DNA of 64,000 bases from Brachycybe producta (Eukaryota > Arthropoda > Diplopoda > Playtdesmida > Andrognathidae): assembly GCA_036925085.1 (NCBI GenBank), contig JAUPFP010000022.1:1689501-1753500 (forward strand). The letters are read 5' to 3'. Under the pieces are notes generated by a model that searched no databases, was not told the origin of the DNA, and saw only the letters and a program-made list of their open reading frames with translations. Made by a program: the position numbers and the translations under genes. This document shows, one piece after another, positions 44,109 to 55,039 of this stretch; within the stretch, counting starts at the first letter, position 1, and the number at the start of each line of letters is the position of its first letter.

Positions 44109-47100
44109 ATGATGTTAAAATTCAGTTTAGTAATAATTATTATTTGGATTTTTTTGGTAAAAATGAGCTATTTTAGCAGTTCTTGGAACGTTCGTAAGTT
44201 CAGCCGAAAAATTAACACAAATGTTTCAAGTTCGTAACTTTTTTTTTTGTTTTGCTTTATTTCCAAATTTCAGAATGGAATTCTACAAAATCCGACCCCA
44301 AGTTCAAATTAGAAAATGATTTCAATGTTTTAATTGATCGGAATAAGTGTGTCAGAAAAATGAATAATGAAACTCTTGAAATCATCTTTGATTCGATGTT
44401 AAATTGCATCAAAGATCTTTTTCAATATTGGAAAATGAAGAATGTTCTACTTTTCATCATTTCGAAAAACAACGACAAAGGTTTTATATTTTTTTTTTAC
44501 TAGTTTTACAATTTTAACAGCAAAAATATTTAGATTTTTTTTTATAAAAATTGAAATTAAATTTATTTTAATATTGAAAAATTGTAAAATGTTGTCATTT
44601 TCAACATTTCTAAAAACAACGACAAACATTTTATTTTTGAATAATTTTATAATTTTACGAGCAAAATTATTCATTTTTATTAGATTTTTATATAAAAATC
44701 ACTCAATTTTTCAAATTGAATTAACATTTTTCAATATTGAAAAATTAAGAATGTTGTACTTCACATTTATTTCGAAAAACGACAAACATTTTATTTTTGA
44801 CTAATTTTATAATTTTACGAGCAGAATTGTTCATTTTTTTTTAGATTTTTATATAAAAATCCCTTATTTTTCAAATTGAAATTAAATTTATTTTAATATT
44901 GAAAAAAAAAATTAAAAAAAACAACGACAAAGGTTTTATTTTTGACAAGTTTTTAGAATTTTATGAGAAAAATTATTTTTTTTTTAGATTTTTATAAAAC
45001 CTTATTTTTCAAATTAAAAATCATATTTCTTTTAATATTGAAAAATTGTAAAATGTTGTCATTTTCAACATTTCTAAAAACAACGACAAAAATTTAATTT
45101 TTGACTAGTTTTATAATTTTACGAGCAAAATTATTAAAAAATACCTTATTTTTCAAATTGAAACTCCCAATTTATTTTATTCTAATATAGAATATAGTGA
45201 AAAATTTTTTTTTTTTTATAATTTGAAAATTAGACATTTTAACAGTTTAAATTAGTTAAAATGTTAAAATGTCTAATTTTCATTGTTTACATGTAAACTT
45301 CAAAAGTTCATAAAAATATCTTTCAAAATATGAAATTATCAATTATTTGATAATTTCATATTTTGAATAATAAAAAAACAGAACGAAAAACAAAATTGTA
45401 AAAAATGTTAAAAAATTTTCTAAAATATTAAAATATCCATGAAATATAAATCTTAGAAACTTTTTTTTTAAAAAAAATTATCATGAAATTAAAGTTACTA
45501 ATTTTGTATTTTGGTTTTAAAAAGATGGAATCAGAAAACTTCTGAAAAATCACTTAACAAAAATCATGTTCGTCAAATCTGGAAATATACAAAAAGGAAC
45601 GAAATTTGACGAAAAAATCGTCAACGCCATAAAAGATTTCGACAATTTCTTAATTTTGGGATCCAATGAACAAGTGTCATCATTTATGAAATTAGTAAAT
45701 TAAACAAACTCCCCCCCCCTGATCAATGATATTTATTATTAATTATTTTTTTTTTAGATTTGCTTTCATAACCTAACAAAAGCAAACCACCTTTGGATAA
45801 TTGGTTCGCAAACACGAACCATCGAACCGAACCAATTGATCCAACACGTTGAATACAATTCAAGAAATGCTCAGTTTGTGGTTCTGTCACCAATAACCAC
45901 CACCACTACCACCAATCAGGTAACATTTAACTAAAACAGGGTTTGAAACAAAGTGCACCATTTTTTTTTTTAAATATAAAGTTGAATAATTACTCTGCAA
46001 GCAGCCCAGAGAGGGCCTGTGACAGAGGGACCAATTTAGTCCAATTTTGGACTAAATTGTCAAAATAAACATTTATTCCCGGCGATGCAAATCCCTCCCC
46101 CCTTTCATAAGTTCAATTGCAGCACGGCCATCAGTCCGGCACTGTCTCGGCCCGGTCATGTGTGCCAGGATAATTAATCATGTATTTTCTCTGATATGGA
46201 CAGAAAGAAAATTCTGCGAGCATTTTACTATGTGGTGACATCCAATTATTCGACGTGTTTTACGTCGAAAACGATGATCATCAAGAAATGAAAGAAAACC
46301 TCTTTGGAGAATGGATTTATCCCAAAGGATTAAACATATTCGATAAGTTACAACCGAACCAAATGACAGCTAGGCTTCAGCACAGATTAATGCGAGCACC
46401 AACATTCGAAGTAAACCAAAACTCGTGTTGACTTTTAGGATTAAAATACTAGAAATTACTATTTAAAGTAGAAACGTCTCTCGAACTCTTAATTATTAAG
46501 CTGAGCGAGTGAGCGTCCACTAGGTCGGTGGCACGGCGCGGCGCAGAAAAAAAACGGCTCCCAAACAAAATGCATGTAAATGAGGGCGGAAGCGCAGACA
46601 AGCGACATGCGGCACCGCACTCTGAAAAAAATCTGGGACTTCTTGAAGTCGGAGTTTCGCCGCGCCTCCCTCGCTTCCGCCCTAATTAATGGACGGGAAA
46701 GCGGCGTGGAAATCATCGGGTTCCTTCATTGTTTGTACCGTCTACTCTGCCCTACAGGGGCAGAATGGAGGGGACAAAACCAAATTTCGCCGTGCCGCGT
46801 TCTACTTGAAAACTCATCGCCGCGTCACTCCTCACCGCACCGCGCCGCGCCATCGACCTAGTGAACGCTCAAGCTTTATTCTGACTTTAAGGTGCAAAAT
46901 GAAAAGAAAATTGAAATGTGTTTTAGAAACTAGAAGGGTAACTCAATCACTTAAGGCTATTTTCATCATCATTATCATCATTGCCTGTAGCTTTTGCCGC
47001 AACATTCAAGTTCGGCCTTACGGGTTTTCTGTCTCTCATTTTCTATATTACAGGCAGTTAGAAATCGGGGAAAACTTGTAAGTTGGCTCCGCCCTTGTTA

Positions 47101-50100
47101 TGACGACCGGCAACGTCTAATTGGTTTGTTGTGTGGTTCGACGTTGAAAAGGGGCGGAGCATGTGACGTCAGACTACATAACCAACCAATTATAAATTGC
47201 CCCATAGATAGAATTGCCAATAGAAGTTGCCGGTCGTCATAACAAGGGCGGAGCCAACTGAAGTTCTCCCCGATTTCTAACTGCCTGTTTTTCTATCCGA
47301 TCTCCATATTTTTCTCTATTTACGTGTTTTGATATCTTTCATAATAAACTTTTTATAAATGTGAGTTTGAAAGATAATCAACAGGATAAAAAAACTGCAA
47401 TGATTGAGTTACCCTTCTAGTTTCTAAAACACTTCTCTTAATTTTGAAAGACAGGAATAATCAAGAGTTCGAAAGAATAAAACCAATTTTATAGGGCTTT
47501 TTTTTGTGACGATTTTCATTTGTGACTTTTTTTCTTTTTCTAGTATCCACCATTAAATTTTATCATTTCCGATTCTAATGGTACTGCCTTATCATTCCAT
47601 GGACTTGTACCGGATTCGATTCAAATATGTGCAGAACACTTGAACTTCAAGTATGGATTCGAATACAAAAATCTTCGATGCCTCAATTACAGAAAATAAA
47701 TTATAAAATTGTGACAATCACATTTTATGACTGTCATATTATTCTGTACACTACCAGTCAATGGCAGGCAGTCATCTGACATTTGCCTTAATATTATTTT
47801 ACAATTTGTTTTGTGATATGTTTACAGAGTTATGACAAGTCTTATGACAGTCTTTAATATTATTTCTGTATACAAATTAAAGACTGTCATAAGACTTGTC
47901 ATAACTCTGTAAACATCACAAAACAAATTGTGTAATAATTTTTAAGCAAATGTCAGAAGAAGAAAAAAAATAAAAGTGTTTTAAAAACTAGAGGAGTAAC
48001 CGAATCGGAATATCTCCTAAAAGAAGTACTAACCAAGTTGGAAGTGAAAAATGAAAAAAACGAATAATTTTAAAATGTCATAAAAACTCTAAATATCAAA
48101 ACATGATAAATATATCTTGAAAGTGAGTCATATTTTACTCTTCTAGTTTCTAAACAGCTTTCAAATTCTTTTTAAGTTGAAATTTTCATCAGCTGATTTT
48201 TAAACTCGGCTCGAACTCTTGATTATTCTGCGTTTTCAGAAGAGCAACATTGAGGTGAAACTGGAAGCGTGTTAGAAACTAGAAGGGTAGCTGGATCACT
48301 TAATAGTATTTTCATACTGATATCTTTCAAAATAAACTTTTTTGGGGGAGGAGGGGGTTGGTACAAAAATTTAAAAAATATCGTTTGAATAAAGTTGGGT
48401 GATTTTCAAACTGACATAAAAAGTTTATTTTAAAAGATATCAACATGAAAAATAGCCTCAAGTGATGGAGTTATCCCTTCTAGTTTCTAAAACACATTTC
48501 AAGTTTCTCTTAATTTTGCTCGTCTTGAAAAAGACAATAATCAAAGAGGTTTAATGTTATTTTCTGTTTTCATTTGCGTATTTCTGTCCAATGACCCTTG
48601 GTTTTGATGCTTCTCTCTTTGAAGCCTCCAGGTTACGATTTCTAAAAGTAAGCTAGTTCCGGCAGGCGAAAAGACACCGGATACCGTCAAATCCTTAACT
48701 CTGGAACTCATTCAAAAAGTAAATACAAAATTTAAAATTTCTTTTATAGTAAAAAAAAAAATCCTCATCCTATCCTATCCTACAAACTTAACCCTAAAAA
48801 GAAATTTCCGTGCCCCTTCTAGTTTTTAAGTATAAATTTAAAAACCAAGCAAATCACAATCTTTTTCATATACACACAACAATTATAAGATCGAAATACG
48901 AAATATTAAAGACATTTTTTACAAAAAAAAATACTAGAAAACAATTCAACAAACTTAACCATAAGAGGAAATTTCCATGTAGCTTCTAGTTTTTAAGTAG
49001 AAAATTAAATAATGAGCACATATCCACCTTTCCATACACTTCAGACGGAAAAGATCGAAATATAAAAAAAAAATACTAGAAAACACTTCTACAAACTTAA
49101 CCATAATAGGAAATTTCTGTGACCCTTCTAGTTTTTAAGTAGAAAATTAAATAAAATGAGCACCGCAACCTGCCCGTACCTCAACCTTTCCAATACACGG
49201 GAAGATCGAAACATATGAAATGTTTTCTAAAAACTAAACATCTCTGTAAATATTCGAGGTAGCCGGACGAATCCTAAAAGGTTCTCGAATCCGAATCCTA
49301 AAAGGTTCTCGAATCCGAATCCTAAAAGGTTCTCGAATCCGAATCCTAAAAGGTTCTCGAATCCGAATCCTAAAAGGTTCTCGAATCCGAATCCTAAAAG
49401 GTTCTCGAATCCGAATCCTAAAAGGTTCTCGAATCCGAATCCTAAAAGGTTCTCGAATCCGAATCCTAAAAGGTTCTCCAATCCGAATCCTAAAAGGTTC
49501 TCGAATCCGAATCCTAAAAGGTTCTCGAATCCGAATCCTAAAAGGTTCTCGAATCCGAATCCTAAAAGGTTCTCGAATCCGAATCCTAAAAGGTTCTCGA
49601 ATCCGAATCCTAAAAGGTTCTCGAATCCGAATCCTAAAAGGTTCTCGAATCCGAATCCTAAAAGGTTCTCGAATCCTTCATAATAAGAATCCTATTTTAT
49701 TCATTAAGAAGATTCAAATAAATGAAATAATATTAAATATTAAATTATTAATAATTAAAAAAAACAATTGTGGCTTCACTCAGGGTCGCCAGTTTGGTGA
49801 TCCGGGTACAACATCGAAATTGCAACAATCGCCGGTTTTTTTTTCGTTAGTGAACGCTTCTATGGCCATCAATGGAGTTAAAACTAATTTATACCAAAGT
49901 TTTTAACAGTTTTTTTAGGTTAGGATTCGAAAGATTCGAAAGACGAAAAAAAGCGCGAAGATTCGAGTTTTTGAATCTCGAATATTTTTCAAGATTCGCG
50001 GGATTCGAGGATTCGAATGCCGGCCCCATTCCTAATTTCCCGTGTTTTGCAAATGGCCTATTTAATTATTGCGGTTGTTTTTGTATATTCGTATACAGGA

Positions 50101-52113
50101 AGCCGACATCTTCTTGAGTCTCATGTTCATGACGGCCGAACGTTACGACACGTTCCATCAACTTCATTACTCGCATCGAAGCATGATCGGACTTTGGTTT
50201 CGTACGCCACAAAAGTACATTTCTCACGAAGCTCACATTCTAGCATTCGACTTTCACGTTTGGACTCTGTTGGCTGCGGCCATCTTAAGTCTGACCGCTT
50301 TCTTGACCATTTCGGTCATCAGACAGCCAACCTTTAACATGCCGACAAGATTTTCTGGAACTGGCAAACTGCAAATATTAAAGTGGATCTTATCCGGAGA
50401 GTTTCTGGACACAGGTACAAATTTAGTGTTTTACGATAAGCCTTTACAAGAGCCTCTCTCTCGTATATGTGATTTTACATTTTTTTTTTTTGGTACGAAT
50501 TCGTACAAAGTCTTCGTAGAAGCTCGAGGAATATCCGGAAAGACATTTCTTCTGACGTACCTCGTAATGTCCCTCACTGTTTCGGCTTATTACAATTCCG
50601 TTTTCATGGCGTTCTTAACTAAGTTCAATATGCCGTTCAACAACGTCGACGAACTGCTTCAAACGAAAAATTATAAACTCGTAACCATTATCCGATCCAA
50701 CTACAACGTTGTTCTACCGGTATGTTTTCAGCATCGGCTCTCGTTTTGATAAAACAGCCATTTATGCAACTCTGGTTATTCTATCTTTCAGGAGAAAAAT
50801 GAAGAAAAACTTTGAAGTGTTTAAGATACTAGAAAAGTAACTGAAATAAATAACGTTTTATAAATACAAATTTGAAAATCCATTTAAGTGATTCCGTTCC
50901 TTTTCTAGTTTTTTTTTTTAAAACATTAATTTCGATATTTTTAAAAACTTTTTAGTGACAACTTGATGTTTGTGTTTTTTCTTCTTCTTCTTCTTCTTTC
51001 AAAATTAGGAGATCAAATCAGGAATCCTCCACGAGATCTGGAAAAGAACCTTAGCCGACAAATATCCTCGGATCGATTCCAGCTTGGACGGAATGAACGA
51101 ACTGTGTCGAAATCCGAACTTGGTTCTCATTCAAGACTACAAAGTAGTAAACTTTATAAAACAGAAAATGGCCTGTGATGTGAGCACCATTTCTACGAGG
51201 CTTTTTCCGGGATATGCTCACATTGCAGGACGAAAGGAATTCCCTTACAACAAAATCTTATACAGATTGTAAGTCTCTTTTTAACTAATTAATTACACAA
51301 CATGTCATCCGAACTCTGGCTGTTCAGCATTTTCAGAAGAGCAACATTACGAAGAAATTTATAAGTTATCGGATCGGAACGGAACATGCAGTCAGAATCG
51401 GAACCCTTTACGAACAGAAACTAGTTTTGCCAGAATTTACAATCGGAATTCATGTCAGTCGCAAAACAGCAGCCAGAGACTTGTGAGGAGTGTTTGTACG
51501 CTGAGCCGCCGCAGTAGTTTCGGAATCTTAATTTGGAATCAATCAAAATATTCCCTCTCTGACAAAACGATTCGTTCCGTTCCAATCCGACATGACGTTT
51601 CCGTGGAATTCTTTCCGTTCCGTTTAGATCCGACGTAGTGTCCGCCAACCTTTAGAAAAACACGTTGATATCTTTCAAAATAAACTTTTTATAGACCAAA
51701 ACTGACAATAAAAAGCTTATTTTAAAAGATATCATCGACTTTAAAATAACCTTAAGTGATTGAGCTACACTTCTAGTTTCCAAAACACTTCATTTTGCCG
51801 TTCTAGTTTTTTAACCCACTTTTCAATTTTTCCTTATAGTGTTCCTTTTTGATCTTTTCATTTCTGTATTTTATATAGAATTGTTGAACTGAATGAATTC
51901 GGAATTGCATCCCGTTTACGAGAGAAATACTTAGGACACATTCTATCGAGTATTCAGTCGTCGGATGACCAACAACTGGCCCTTCAATTGATCCATTTCA
52001 CAATACCCTTTCTAGTTCTTAGTGCAGGAATAATTGGTTCACTTCTTATCTTATTATTGGAGATTGTGAGAGCTAAAATAATAAAAAGAAACTCAAGCAA
52101 CAAACAATTCTGA
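44109..52113 (+). CDS. IR-1: complete ionotropic receptor (IR family), 11 exons, 695 residues
   Basis: Divergent relative of ionotropic glutamate receptors, probably a chemosensory cation channel subunit. Exons: 44109-44229, 44274-44480, 45525-45694, 45758-45919, 46204-46410, 47544-47650, 48625-48718, 50099-50414, 50511-50719, 51009-51268, 51879-52113; all phases agree. Signal peptide 1 to about 20. N-terminal region to about 355. S1 has MTAER (Arg371 at the position of the glutamate-receptor agonist arginine). M1 about 410-430. Short pore and M2 about 473-496, ending in YYNSVFMAFLT, the counterpart of SYTANLAAFLT. S2 follows; M3 about 659-681. The exon 7 acceptor (TTGAAG) was chosen because only it keeps the frame. 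A poly(A) signal AATAAA lies at 52343. Introns carry many repeats. The ligand is unknown. Confidence 0.9.
44421..45200 (+). repeat. Tandem decayed copies of the exon 2 end in IR-1 intron 2
   Basis: About five units of 140-165 bp start at CAATATTG motifs near 44421, 44568, 44731, 44894 and 45028. The first is coding (end of exon 2: the sequence ending AACAACGACAAAG and its donor). The others repeat TATTGAAAAATTGTAAAATG, TTTCTAAAAACAACGACAAA and TTTTATTTTTGACTAGTTTT in degenerate form. IR-3 intron 2 has only one or two such units (56394 onwards). Confidence 0.7.
45925..46200 (+). repeat. IR-1 intron 4: GC-richer repeat shared with IR-3
   Basis: Contains CAGCCCAGAGAGGGCC, TTATTCCCGGCGATG, GCACGGCCATCAGTCCGGCA and GTCATGTGTGCCAGGATAAT. 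The same order is in IR-3 intron 4 (58610-58870), and a weaker copy of the first part is at 60800-60880 in IR-3 intron 6. A dispersed repeat older than the gene duplication. Confidence 0.6.
46512..46869. mobile_element. Family I: GC-rich TIR element in IR-1 intron 5 (CpG-rich copy)
   Basis: About 358 bp with inverted ends AGCGTCCACTAGGTCGGTGG and, on the complement of the right end, AGCGTTCACTAGGTCGATGG, both running into CGGCGCGGCG-type sequence. It sits inside a family F repeat. The same insertion is in IR-3 at 59210-59629, so it predates the duplication. This copy keeps its CpGs. The open frames of 75-130 codons across it are a result of GC content. Confidence 0.75.
47050..47288. mobile_element. 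MITE family A, copy 10, in IR-1 intron 5 only
   Basis: 239 bp; ACAGGCAGTTAG ends, TGACGTCA, and an extra internal segment (CCCATAGATAGAATTGCC) near one arm. At the matching place in IR-3 (about 59760) the element and some 80 bp around it are absent, so it was gained by IR-1 after the duplication, or lost from IR-3. Confidence 0.85.
47776..47956. repeat. Inverted duplication in IR-1 intron 6, about 80-bp arms
   Basis: Left arm 47776-47857 and right arm 47876-47956 are reverse complements (for example TTATGACAAGTCTTATGACA against its complement), separated by about 18 bp. IR-3 has only the left-arm sequence, followed by ATGAGGCTCCAAG, which resembles the family G repeat at 27050. The right arm is therefore new in IR-1. 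Confidence 0.8.
48190..48560. repeat. Foldback repeat family F in IR-1 intron 6
   Basis: Near-complete palindrome (TTAGAAACTAGAAGGGTAGC, TGATATCTTTCAAAATAAAC, the complement, CCTTCTAGTTTCTAAAACAC). The same copy is in IR-3 at 61500-61870, so it predates the duplication. Confidence 0.65.
48775..49200 (+). repeat. Three tandem units in IR-1 intron 7
   Basis: ACAAACTTAACC at 48781, 48949 and 49092 starts units of about 168 and 143 bp, each with GGAAATTTCC-like, CTTCTAGTTTTTAAGTA and AAAAATACTAGAAAAC segments. IR-3 has only the beginning (CTACAAACCTAACCCTAACC), so the units are part of a segment present only in IR-1. Confidence 0.65.
49250..50032 (-). mobile_element. Repeat family J, copy 3, with a 24-bp array at one end
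   Basis: In reverse orientation: the array (49272-49680), then GAAGATTCAAATAAATGAAA, TGTGGCTTCACTCAGGGTCG, CGAAATTGCAACAATCGCCG, CGAAAAAAAGCGCGAAG and the final GATTCGA cluster. It lies in IR-1 intron 7 and is absent from IR-3, where this intron is about 100 bp. Confidence 0.75.
49272..49680. repeat. 24-bp minisatellite, 17 units
   Basis: Unit GGTTCTCGAATCCGAATCCT plus AAAA, exact 24-bp spacing from 49281 to 49665, with a single G-to-C change near 49479. Derived from the single end unit seen in the other family J copies. The minus-strand frame reads as repeated ENLLGFGF and is not a gene. Confidence 0.95.
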
Positions 52114-52134
52114 ACAACCTCCTGGTTTTCAAGT

Positions 52135-52318
52135 GTACAATCTAGCTTGAAACTCAATTTGAAACTAAAGCTTGAAACTATGGCTTGAAACTAAAGCTTG
52201 AAACTCAATTTGAAACTAAAGCTTGAAACTAAAGCTTGAAACTAGCTTGAAACTCAATTTGAAACTAAAGCTTGAAACTCAATTTGAAACTAAAGCTTGA
52301 GCTTAGCTTGAAACGTAC
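52135..52318 (+). repeat. Minisatellite in the IR-1 3' UTR
   Basis: Twelve-to-fourteen-base units of the type AAGCTTGAAACT alternating with CAATTTGAAACTA start about 25 bases after the IR-1 stop codon and end before the poly(A) signal at 52343, so they are probably transcribed in the 3' UTR. Confidence 0.8.
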
Positions 52319-52389
52319 TACATTCATATTCTAGTTTTTAAAAATAAAGATGTTTTTTGTAAAATTTCACGCAAGAACGTCAAGATAAC

Positions 52390-52844
52390 ATTTTTTTTTT
52401 AGAAAAAACATTATGAAAAAAAAAATCAAAATTGTTTTCAAAACTAGAATGGTAAAATAGTATGTTAAGTTTTTTTTATGGCAATATCTTAAAAAAATAA
52501 ACAATTTTATAGTTCAATTTGAAAAAACGACCCATTTTTTTTTTTTTGGTTTTCCATTGAGGCATTTCATAAAAAACTTATTTTTCGCCTTTTTTCAAAC
52601 TTGTCATAAAAAGTTTATTTTGAAAAATATCATAAAAAAAAACTTTAAACATTATTACCAACTATTCTAGTTTCTAAAACACTGACTTTTTTTCGTAATG
52701 TTTCTCCTGAAAATCGTTCGCTTGTAAAATATAAATTTTCTCAAAACCGGAAGTGGGTGGGGGGAGGGGAAGAAGAGATCTCCTATAGAACATACTAGCC
52801 AATACAAACAAAACAAAATAAATATCTATTCAGCCACCTTAATA
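52390..52844. mobile_element. MITE family D, copy downstream of IR-1
   Basis: The right end ATCTATTCAGCCACCTTAAT is intact; the left GGTGGCT end is missing. The core and complement are present (AAAACTAGAATGG, then CTATTCTAGTTTCTAAAACA). Confidence 0.62.
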
Positions 52845-53286
52845 CGTTGAGTGTAGGCCTATTCACTATCTATTCTAGTTTGTAACACATTTTTTTGAAT
52901 TTCTTCTTATAAAATGTTGCTAAATAAAAAAAAATACATTCCAAGCCTCTGAGAGACTTTAGTGAATAAAAACCATATTTGTGACATATCCGTGACATTA
53001 ACAATTAATTTTAACCATTTAACAACTAACAAACACGTAGATAATAACACGTAGCCCTCCCATTTTTCTTATCAGAAATACATACAAAAATCATCAAATA
53101 TTTAATAAAACGATTAACTATAAACATTAACGATGATATTGCATGCATGAGAAATATAAGAGGTATTTTTTGTATCCGTTCCCAGTTACAAAGATCCAAC
53201 AAAAAAAAATTTTTATGGTTCTGAGAGGTAAAGAAAAATTACTTCTTGCTAGAAACGACAAAAAAACCTTGTCAAAAATCATCAAA

Positions 53287-54382
53287 ATGATGAAAAAGCT
53301 CATAAAAACAACAACTTTTGTTGTTTTTCTAGCAGCATTTCTACTAAATTATATGCCGACATCAGGATTTTTAGTAAAACATCGTGAATTCCTAGATGAA
53401 AATGTCATTTCCTCCAGATATTCCTCAACGATCCACGTTCACGGCAAATGTGTTCGTAAGCTCGGTATTGATAAACTCGGCTACGACATCGCATTCGATT
53501 CAATGACCAGTTGCATTTACGAATTACTTCGATACTGGAAATGTAAGAATGTCGTTCTGATTGTTGTCACGCCAGAAGAAGACGATGCCACAACCTCTTG
53601 GAATATTAATCAAGTCAAATCTTTGTTTCGTAAGCATGTGACAGTCACGATGTTTCCAAAAACCGAAGATTTTCGTAATAGCAGTTCGCGATTTCATCAC
53701 GAACTTAGCGATATTACGACTATCTACAAGAATTTCGTTCTTTACGATGGTTCCTCTGGTAGAACTGTTCAAATTATGGAAATGGTAAGTTTTTTTTGTT
53801 GGAGGATTTGTCACAAGTACATCCATTTGTAATTTCCAACATCACGCTTCGGTATTTTAGGTGTCGAGTCGTAATCTGATAAGACAGAACCACATCTGGA
53901 TAATTGCCTTACCAAACAACAGCAACATTCGACCGAGAGATATCGTAAAAGATGTGGGAAACGGTTCGAGAAATGCTCAATTTGTGGTACTGCTACCATT
54001 TTCACAGAACAGCCTCAAAACAACATCAAAATGCGATTCCGTAAGAATCCTCGATGTATTTTACACCAAACAACAACCGAAAGATATTGTTCGATCAAAC
54101 CAATTCAGCGAATGGAATTATCCCAAAGGACTAAACCTTTGGACAGATTTACGCCCTTTTCAGTTACGAGACCGACTTCAACAACGTCTCATTCGTGGAA
54201 CTGCTTTTCAAGTAACAATTGAATTTCCAGGATTTTTAAGTCTAAAAAAACTTTAATTAATTAATTTTGCATTACCAGTTTCCGGCATATGCCATTTTAG
54301 AAAAACATGATGAGAAAGGCACGTATTTCTCCGGACATTATCCCGATGCTGTCACAATACTTGCGCAACATTTTAACCTAAG
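53287..54382 (+). pseudogene. IR-2: N-terminal half of a diverged ionotropic receptor, channel exons missing
   Basis: Exons 53287-53784, 53861-54211, 54279-54382, about 318 residues, all open with good splice sites. The start at 53287 precedes a hydrophobic signal peptide (FVVFLAAFLL); an upstream in-frame ATG at 53143 is less likely. Landmarks shared with IR-1: GKCVRKL, YWKCKNVVLIVV, SRNAQFVVL, LDVFY, EWNYPKGLN and RLQQRLIRG. Intron content differs: the first exon covers IR-1 exons 1-3, and the second covers exons 4-5. After exon 3 (donor GTCAGT, phase 2) no S1, membrane or S2 exon follows before IR-3. It is either a truncated gene left at the duplication edge or the 5' part of a chimera with IR-3. 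Confidence 0.8.
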
Positions 54383-54485
54383 GTCAGTTGACAATTTCGA
54401 CCATTTCTTTTCTAATGCAGATCCACTGTATCCATTTTTTTTTAGCTTCTTTAGTTATTTCTTTACCATTACCTATCATTACTGT

Positions 54486-54606
54486 GACGAGGCTGGCCCT
54501 TTGGCGCCACCATTTTGACATGGTGGTGCCGGCTCTGAGCCAGCCCCTGAAGATTTAACCGGGCACGACATCCTAAAAGTTCAAGCGGTTAGCCCGCTCT
54601 TTTTAC
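54486..54606. repeat. GC-rich foldback segment after IR-2
   Basis: GAGGCTGGCCCTTTGGCGCC and ACCAT pair with ATGGTGGTGCCGGC and GAGCCAGCCCC. GC content is far above its surroundings. It is possibly a fragment of a larger transposon and lies where the rest of IR-2 should be. Confidence 0.5.
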
Positions 54607-54839
54607 CCCACTTTTTAGCCCGCTCCGTTTTACCTTTCAACCTCTACCTATTTTTATATCCTTTACCTAATTTTTACTTCTTAACTTCTAAACTGTTACC
54701 GCTTTACCTAATTTATCTCTTTACCTATTTGTTATCATTTTACTTATACGTGCATTTATGCCTCTTATCTTGTAATGTAATTTCTTGTGACACTGAAAAA
54801 TCAAGGTTTCATATGCGACTTTCCGAGAACAACTTTTTT

Positions 54840-54962
54840 CGAATACCAGAAAAATGTCTTTATTTTCACCATTTTATTTGTTGTTGTGTTTTTTTTTTCA
54901 TTATTAATTAAAACTATTTAAAATATATAACCTAAAATACTTTTTGCAACAAATTATCATTT
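54840..54962 (+). other. Left edge of the IR-1/IR-3 duplication
   Basis: Similarity to 43955-44085 starts near TCGAATACCAGAAAAATGTC and runs to AAATTATCATTT, where IR-3 has an insertion of about 930 bp before similarity resumes at 55897. The breakpoint is therefore inside what was downstream sequence of IR-2. Confidence 0.6.
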
Positions 54963-55039
54963 AACAAGGGATTCAAAGAACCCTATAGACCTCCAATGCT
55001 TTAATATATGCTTTCATATATCAAATAACCAACTTTTTT

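Noticed and set aside
46489-47242. Several frames of 75-130 codons in IR-1 intron 5
   Set aside because: Caused by the GC-rich family I and family A elements; the same region in IR-3 has stops and frameshifts.
49227-49481. 84-codon minus-strand frame with repeated ENLLGFGF
   Set aside because: It is the translated 24-bp minisatellite within a transposon copy.
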